Of a stretch of 38,573 nucleotides of DNA, positions 34,293 through 38,573 are shown one piece after another. The position numbers and the translations under genes are program-made. The notes beneath the pieces are model-generated. The model was not told where the DNA came from, did no database searches, and was given only the letters and a program-made list of their open reading frames with translations. Numbering within the stretch: the first letter of the stretch is position 1; each line of letters begins with the position of its first letter. Source of the DNA: Hoylesella timonensis 4401737 = DSM 22865 = JCM 15640 (GTDB lineage: Bacteria > Bacteroidota > Bacteroidia > Bacteroidales > Bacteroidaceae); contig NZ_HG417092.1 of the NCBI RefSeq assembly GCF_000455445.1, positions 124,579-163,151 on the forward strand. Direction: 5' to 3'.

Positions 34293-35855
34293 ATGATAGC
34301 AACCATACTACCCTCCAGCACAACATTCCATGCCGTCAAGTACAACGAGCGAAAGGTGGCCAAAGGTCAGGCCGTGCTCCTTGAAATGCAGAACTTCGGT
34401 TATGTGGGAGCCGTCGATGGCTACACGCCCAAGCAACTGCAACAGTACCTGATGGACTACTCGGCAAGAAACGAGCATATCCGCAAGGCGCAGTTCCATG
34501 TGGCTATCTCCTGCCGGGGACATGAATATTCTCAAGAGCAGCTTTTGGATATTGCCCACCAGTATCTTCACGAAATGGACTATGATGATGAGGGGCAGCC
34601 GCTTCTTATCTATGCGCACAATGACACCGACAACAATCACCTGCACATCATCACCAGCCGGGTGAATCCCAATGGCCAGAAAATAGACCACAGTCACGAG
34701 CGCATCCGCTCGCAGGAGGCCATCAACAAAATTGTTGGCGAAGATGAGGAATTGCGTGCTAGTTTGTTTTTGAAGGAGGCTCTTGGTTACAATTTCAATT
34801 CGCTTACACAATTCAAAGCCATCATGGAAGCATCTGGCTATGAATGTTTCGAGCGTGACGGCAACCTCGAAATTGCACGTGGCGGACGGGTACGAACAAA
34901 AATCGAAATGGAAGATTTGACCTCAAAATTCTCTGTTATTGATGAAAAGAAAACCTACAAACGTCGTAGGCAACTGGGGGCTGTTATGAAAAAGTATCGC
35001 AACATGGTTGCCAGCCGCAGTGAACTGTCAGACATCTTGCAAAAGAAGTTTGGTGTATCGCTCGTCTTCTTTGGTTCAAAGGACAAACCATACGGTTACA
35101 TGATAGTGGATCACTACAAACAAGCGGTGTATAAAGGAGGCAGCGTGCTCTCTATCAAACAACTGCAACACTTCATGAGCGAAAAGGAACGAATCAATAA
35201 GGTAGAGCTCTACGTGGATGCCATGCTGGAGGATAATCCCCGGATGATTGCTTATGAACTCAACAGAATGTTATGGCGACAGTATGGTACTCGCATTTCC
35301 AAAGGCCGTTTCAGGCTGCTCAATGGCAGGGAGGTCGCCCTATGCGACAGTGTGCAAAAGGTATTAAAATTCAACTTTATGGTGCGCTGTGTCCAGGCCT
35401 TTTGCCCCACCAACGAGGTGGAGCGTGATATACTCTGTCGAATCTGGAAGATTGAAAATCCCTACCTTATTTATATAGATCCACACAACAAGCCCAACAA
35501 TGGCTTTGCCGTAGAAGTGCTGAACAATCTGGCTGCATCAACCGAGAAGCAAGACTTGTGGGCAGCATTAAAAGAAAATCATCTTGCCATTTTCAGACAA
35601 GGCGACGAATACTATTGTGTCGATTTCTCGCACAAGTGCATTTTTAATTTGGCTTCAGAAGGTATCAACTTCAAAGCCTTGCTCCCTGCTCTGCAAGTGC
35701 TCCAACCTATGTCTATCCACGACACTCATCTTTCTAATAGCATCCTGAAAAATATTCTTTCATACCAGACATCGGCTTCCGAAAGAAATGCAGAATGGGA
35801 AGTGGGTAGTAAAAATAGCTATGAGGTTGATGACGAACGAAGCCTGAAACGATAG
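34293..35855 (+). CDS. MobA/VirD2-type relaxase
   Basis: A 520-residue relaxase that would nick oriT and lead the strand into the recipient. The N-terminal relaxase domain (about 1-250) includes FHVAISCRGHEYS and the metal-binding triad H109, H116, H118 in YAHNDTDNNHLHIITSRV, the MOB_P-type HxDTDNxHxH motif. The catalytic tyrosine is likely Y17, or one of the nearby tyrosines at 51 to 56, of the N-terminal part. The C-terminal half (about 260-520) is not similar to anything I recognise. It follows mobC in the same direction. Confidence 0.9.
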   Translation: MIATILPSSTTFHAVKYNERKVAKGQAVLLEMQNFGYVGAVDGYTPKQLQQYLMDYSARNEHIRKAQFHVAISCRGHEYSQEQLLDIAHQYLHEMDYDDEGQPLLIYAHNDTDNNHLHIITSRVNPNGQKIDHSHERIRSQEAINKIVGEDEELRASLFLKEALGYNFNSLTQFKAIMEASGYECFERDGNLEIARGGRVRTKIEMEDLTSKFSVIDEKKTYKRRRQLGAVMKKYRNMVASRSELSDILQKKFGVSLVFFGSKDKPYGYMIVDHYKQAVYKGGSVLSIKQLQHFMSEKERINKVELYVDAMLEDNPRMIAYELNRMLWRQYGTRISKGRFRLLNGREVALCDSVQKVLKFNFMVRCVQAFCPTNEVERDILCRIWKIENPYLIYIDPHNKPNNGFAVEVLNNLAASTEKQDLWAALKENHLAIFRQGDEYYCVDFSHKCIFNLASEGINFKALLPALQVLQPMSIHDTHLSNSILKNILSYQTSASERNAEWEVGSKNSYEVDDERSLKR

Positions 35856-35910
35856 ACTTGTAAGCCCATAGACCAAGAAGAGCCGGGCAAGTCGCCCAGC
35901 CCATGTTCTA

Positions 35911-37020
35911 TCAATAAATTTTAGATGACTTGTAAGCCGAGGTCTGATACCAGTTGGTATCATGTTTATACCTTGAAACTGCTATAGTCGGACTAATTCC
36001 ATACTTTTCAGCTTCTTTTGCAATAGCCTTCACTACAATGTGCGGCGATAGGCTACTGCTTTTACCTGAAAGTATTTTATTCCAAACTTCACATGGAATT
36101 AAATGCTCTTTAGCAAAGTTGTTAGCCTCTTTTTCCCTTGGATCTTTTGAGTAGATAGTTCCTTCGATAGAGATAAACGATGTGTGCTCTTCTGAGAAAT
36201 GCTTTTCGATATGACACAATTCATGAAGAACATCAAATGCTAATTTATCAATATCATTATACCGATAGGTAACCGTCACTATAGGATGTTGGTTTACATA
36301 AGTAGAGAAAGCATCAACAGGGGTTTTATCCAACTTTTCCACTACAACATAACCTATACCGTTTTGATAAAGACTATCCTTGATGGCCTTGGCTGTAAGT
36401 TTCCGCTCATTAGCCAATTTTGCGATTGCATCGGCGGCCTTTATTCCATTGCCATGTACATAAGTCCTTTCTACTTTTTCACGTGAAGTTGCCAACCAGC
36501 TCAGCAGAAGCCAAGTCTGCATATTCTTTTCGTCAATCTGAACCTTGTCGCTGTGCTTATATAATCCAGCTACTTGCTTACTCATCTCTGCAGATGACAG
36601 CAGGTCAAAGGAGAAAAGCGATTTTATTTCTTTCACCCGTTCAAGGAGGGGAAGAACAGCTAAATTCAATTTCTTATAAAGAAGTTTAAGATTGAACACA
36701 CGAGCACATGCGTCCTCAAACGAACGTGCATTTTGTTCTTCCGATTGTTTCTTGCTGACAGCTTTGCTGTCATACATATAACCATTGTGCAAGCTCATCC
36801 AGGTTTTATAGGGAATCCCTAAATGGTTTTCCAGCTTCATGGCCAGATCGTCGTTCAGATTGCGTTTGCCACGAATAAACTCACTCAGATGGGTAGCTTG
36901 CATACCTATCTGCTTTGCAAAGTCCTTTTGCTTGATACCACGTTCCCGCAACTCTTCACGCAAGATTTCTCCTGGGTGGATTGCCCTAACAGGAACCAAT
37001 CTGTTACTTCTTGTTGCCAT
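35911..37020 (-). CDS. HigA-type antitoxin fused to an ImmA/IrrE-like metallopeptidase
   Basis: About 369 residues from the ATG at 37020 (MATRSNRLVPVRAIHPGEILREEL); an ATG at 37041 is also in frame. Residues about 10-80 are a helix-turn-helix domain of the HigA/XRE type (AIHPGEILREELRERGIKQKDFAKQIGMQATHLSEFIRGKRNLN). Then follows a helical linker, and near residue 257 the zinc site HELCHIEKH, with the third-ligand region EKEANNFAKEHLIP (about 297), as in ImmA/IrrE proteases. Antitoxin and peptidase are thus in one chain, possibly allowing self- or target cleavage that relieves repression. It overlaps the HigB gene by 17 bases. Confidence 0.88.
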   Translation of the reverse strand: MATRSNRLVPVRAIHPGEILREELRERGIKQKDFAKQIGMQATHLSEFIRGKRNLNDDLAMKLENHLGIPYKTWMSLHNGYMYDSKAVSKKQSEEQNARSFEDACARVFNLKLLYKKLNLAVLPLLERVKEIKSLFSFDLLSSAEMSKQVAGLYKHSDKVQIDEKNMQTWLLLSWLATSREKVERTYVHGNGIKAADAIAKLANERKLTAKAIKDSLYQNGIGYVVVEKLDKTPVDAFSTYVNQHPIVTVTYRYNDIDKLAFDVLHELCHIEKHFSEEHTSFISIEGTIYSKDPREKEANNFAKEHLIPCEVWNKILSGKSSSLSPHIVVKAIAKEAEKYGISPTIAVSRYKHDTNWYQTSAYKSSKIY

Positions 37021-37336
37021 AATGTGTACTATCAATTTCAATTAGTTCTACTTCGATGCCATCCTGTGTCTCCTTGAACAACAGGCGTTCTACCAAACCG
37101 TTTACAAGTCGAACAGAGCTTAGAGGCTCTTTCTGCTGATGTCTCAATTTCTCGTAGTGTAAGAAGCTGAAATTCTTTAGTTCGTCTGTACACTCTACAT
37201 CATAAATGATTCCTACTGCCCGGATGTAGCCATCTACCAAACGTTTATTCTTGCATATCTGTTTGTATTTCTTGTCTTTGGTTTTGCCTGTTTCATACAG
37301 CTCAGATAAGGCTTCTTCCTTGAAGATGATATTCAT
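37004..37336 (-). CDS. higB: HigB/RelE-type toxin
   Basis: A 110-residue basic protein of the RelE/HigB mRNA interferase fold. Features are the opening MNIIFKEEALSELYETGKTKDKKY, ELKNFSFLHYEKLRHQQKEPLSSVRLVNGLVERLLF and the terminal EIDSTHYGNKK, where the final His-Tyr corresponds to the catalytic end of HigB proteins. Such toxins cut ribosome-bound mRNA. The toxin comes first and the antitoxin second, which is the HigBA order. The start of the antitoxin lies inside its 3' end. A -7 box lies 31 bases upstream. Confidence 0.85.
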   Translation of the reverse strand: MNIIFKEEALSELYETGKTKDKKYKQICKNKRLVDGYIRAVGIIYDVECTDELKNFSFLHYEKLRHQQKEPLSSVRLVNGLVERLLFKETQDGIEVELIEIDSTHYGNKK

Positions 37337-37366
37337 GCGGTGAAATGTATCTTAGCCTTTATGCTG

Positions 37367-37374
37367 CAAAGATA
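37367..37374 (-). promoter_or_regulatory. -7 box of the HigB-HigA operon
   Basis: TATCTTTG on the minus strand, 31 bases before the toxin start. Confidence 0.6.
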
Positions 37375-37723
37375 AGATAAAATTCCCAAATGTGGTAATT
37401 TTTAATGGTGTTATTGTTCACTATATACATATTTAACTTTTCCACATCTTTTATAAAGTACAAGAAGAATGTTTTTGTTGTTATCCCATGATATCGTTAA
37501 CAGCCAGAAACATAGCAGGGCTTTACGGATATTTTCATCTCCTGTAGTTAAACTACGTTAAAGAAAAAGGATTGCAGCCTACAATCCATATTCCCAATAA
37601 GTTGTGCGTACTATCACTACCTTTCTATAAATATTATTATGGCTTGAAACCATCACCAGAATATCGGCATTATCGTGCTTGCTGACGAGTTAATAACCTC
37701 TTGCAAATTTCATTTCCATTTTT
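37375..37723. other. non-coding stretch between TA module and parA promoter
   Basis: I see no gene with plausible composition in this AT-rich stretch. It holds short inverted words (GTAGTTAAACTACG at 37544-37557; GATTGCAGCCTACAATC at 37571-37587) that could be operator or origin-like elements. Confidence 0.4.
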
Positions 37724-37731
37724 TATCTTTG
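37724..37731 (+). promoter_or_regulatory. promoter of parA
   Basis: TATCTTTG with TTG at 37701-37703 as -33 (20-base spacing). The leader to the parA start is about 145 bases. Confidence 0.7.
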
Positions 37732-37813
37732 CCAATGATTTCACGATTTAGCATCTTCCTCATTTACCTAATTCGCAAGATACCTATTTCTCGAAATAAT
37801 GCTACTGGGGCCC

Positions 37814-37875
37814 AACTCCATTTGATAACCGGCCTACCAAAAAGGAGTTTGTTATTATCACACAACTAATAACAA
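37814..37875 (+). promoter_or_regulatory. inverted repeats in the parA leader
   Basis: AACTCC (37814-37819) pairs with GGAGTT (37844-37849), and TTGTTATTA (37849-37857) pairs perfectly with TAATAACAA (37867-37875) across nine bases. The second ends eight bases before the ATG, so it can cover the translation start or form a ParA binding site. Confidence 0.5.
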
Positions 37876-37883
37876 CTTCGACA

Positions 37884-38573
37884 ATGAGAGACAATATCAT
37901 GATCACCTTTGCCAATCAGAAGGGCGGTGTCGGTAAGACTACGCTCTGCACTATGTTTGCCGATTACCTGGCGGCAAAGGGAGAGAGCGTACTCGTTGTG
38001 GATTTTGACCGACAGCAAACCATTTACTCCAAACGAAAGGAGGATGTAGAGAAATATAGAGGGGTACGTTTGCCTTATACCGTACAGCCTTTCGACATCA
38101 AAGACACCAATAACGTCAGGGAGTTTCTTACCAGTCTGCGCGAGGGTTACAAAGGCATCGTGCTGGTGGACACACCCGGCAACCTGTCGCAACAGGGACT
38201 GGTGCCTATCTTTGCCCTCAGTCATTACATCGTATGCCCCTATCAGTTCGAGGCAACTTCCATCAATTCCACCGCTACTTTCATCGGCTTCATCGCCAAA
38301 CTCCAACGTATGCTGCCCATCATGAAGTGCCAGTTCGTCTTCGTGGTTAATAAATGGGACAAACGGTATGGCAAGAAAGCGGAACTTGAGCTGTGGGATA
38401 AAACGGAGGAAAAGCTACGCCACTTCGGTCTGGTTACGCCACGCATAGAAGTCAAGGCGGACATGCAACGATACAACACCATCGAACTGATGGGACCACA
38501 AAAGGACATCGTATCACCTACCTTCGACTTTATGTATCAACAGATATTCAAACCTAAAGAGCAGACAAAATGA
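37884..38573 (+). CDS. ParA-family partition ATPase
   Basis: A 229-residue ATPase with the deviant Walker A KGGVGKTT at residues 12-19 (FANQKGGVGKTTLCTMFADYL), Walker A' near VVDFDRQQT and the Walker B-like IVLVDTPGN. Proteins of this type segregate plasmids or integrated elements, and in Bacteroidota conjugative elements a ParA-like protein is commonly the first gene of the transfer region. The reading frame is complete: its TGA is the last codon of the window. A ParB partner, if any, would be to the right. Confidence 0.93.
   Translation: MRDNIMITFANQKGGVGKTTLCTMFADYLAAKGESVLVVDFDRQQTIYSKRKEDVEKYRGVRLPYTVQPFDIKDTNNVREFLTSLREGYKGIVLVDTPGNLSQQGLVPIFALSHYIVCPYQFEATSINSTATFIGFIAKLQRMLPIMKCQFVFVVNKWDKRYGKKAELELWDKTEEKLRHFGLVTPRIEVKADMQRYNTIELMGPQKDIVSPTFDFMYQQIFKPKEQTK

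Larger units (their letters stand above)
31712..38573 (+). mobile_element. left part of an integrative mobilizable or conjugative element
   Basis: From the tRNA-Lys site onward come integrase, a membrane peptide, an oriT-like region, MobC, MobA relaxase, a toxin-antitoxin pair and ParA. This order is typical of Bacteroidota mobilizable islands and conjugative transposons (ParA is often the first gene of a transfer region). The right end and its copy of the tRNA 3' sequence lie outside the window, so the extent and the self-transfer ability are unknown. Confidence 0.8.

Noticed and set aside
35884..35898. GC-rich GGGC/GCCC hairpin between the relaxase and antitoxin genes as a terminator
   Set aside because: The stem is only four bases and lacks a T run; too weak to list.

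Overview
The window looks like the chromosome of a Bacteroidota species, most likely a Prevotella or close relative. The evidence is a moderately AT-rich genome, Bacteroidota -7 boxes (TAnnTTTG) upstream of many genes, lipoproteins with acidic residues just after the lipobox cysteine, a BspA-like leucine-rich surface protein with a type IX secretion-like C-terminus, a GH92 mannosidase, a type B L31 protein and TonB-dependent receptors. The species cannot be named from the sequence alone.

Layout. Positions 1-3144 (minus strand) hold a metallopeptidase-like gene broken by an in-frame stop codon, uridine kinase (udk) and a uracil-DNA-glycosylase-superfamily gene; a small diverged copy of the udk 3' end lies at 55-108. 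Positions 3361-11193 form a possible extracellular nucleic-acid scavenging locus: a secreted EEP-family nuclease/phosphatase diverges from a TonB-dependent receptor, a DUF5689-like lipoprotein and a lipoprotein with two tandem domains; then come rpmE2 and a lipoprotein nuclease of the DNA/RNA non-specific endonuclease family. Positions 11363-18251 are housekeeping: an acidic lipoprotein, glutathione peroxidase, thioredoxin reductase, peptidase T and the GH92 enzyme, with a 148-bp imperfect palindrome between gpx and trxB. Positions 18006-20679 are a two-gene unit of a BspA-like surface protein and a small acidic protein.

Positions 20680-31420 concern tetrapyrroles and membrane transport. A 47-codon cysteine-rich small ORF, previously easy to miss, directly precedes hemN. 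hemN and hemG are separated by a MITE-like element with 20-bp perfect inverted ends. After hemG come seven tandem 87-bp units, each able to fold into a three-tier hairpin; a lone copy lies about 1 kb upstream of hemN. A DUF389 membrane protein follows. On the minus strand a TonB receptor, an AmpG/RhtX-like MFS permease and a HemD-like uroporphyrinogen-III synthase form a likely operon, which suggests uptake of a tetrapyrrole or siderophore.

From the tRNA-Lys(UUU) gene at 31712 to the right edge the window enters an integrative mobilizable or conjugative element: tyrosine integrase with three direct repeats in front, a 48-residue membrane peptide, an oriT-like region, MobC-like and MobA-like mobilization proteins, a HigB toxin with a HigA antitoxin fused to an ImmA/IrrE-type metallopeptidase, and a ParA ATPase whose stop codon ends the window. 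The far end of the element is not visible.
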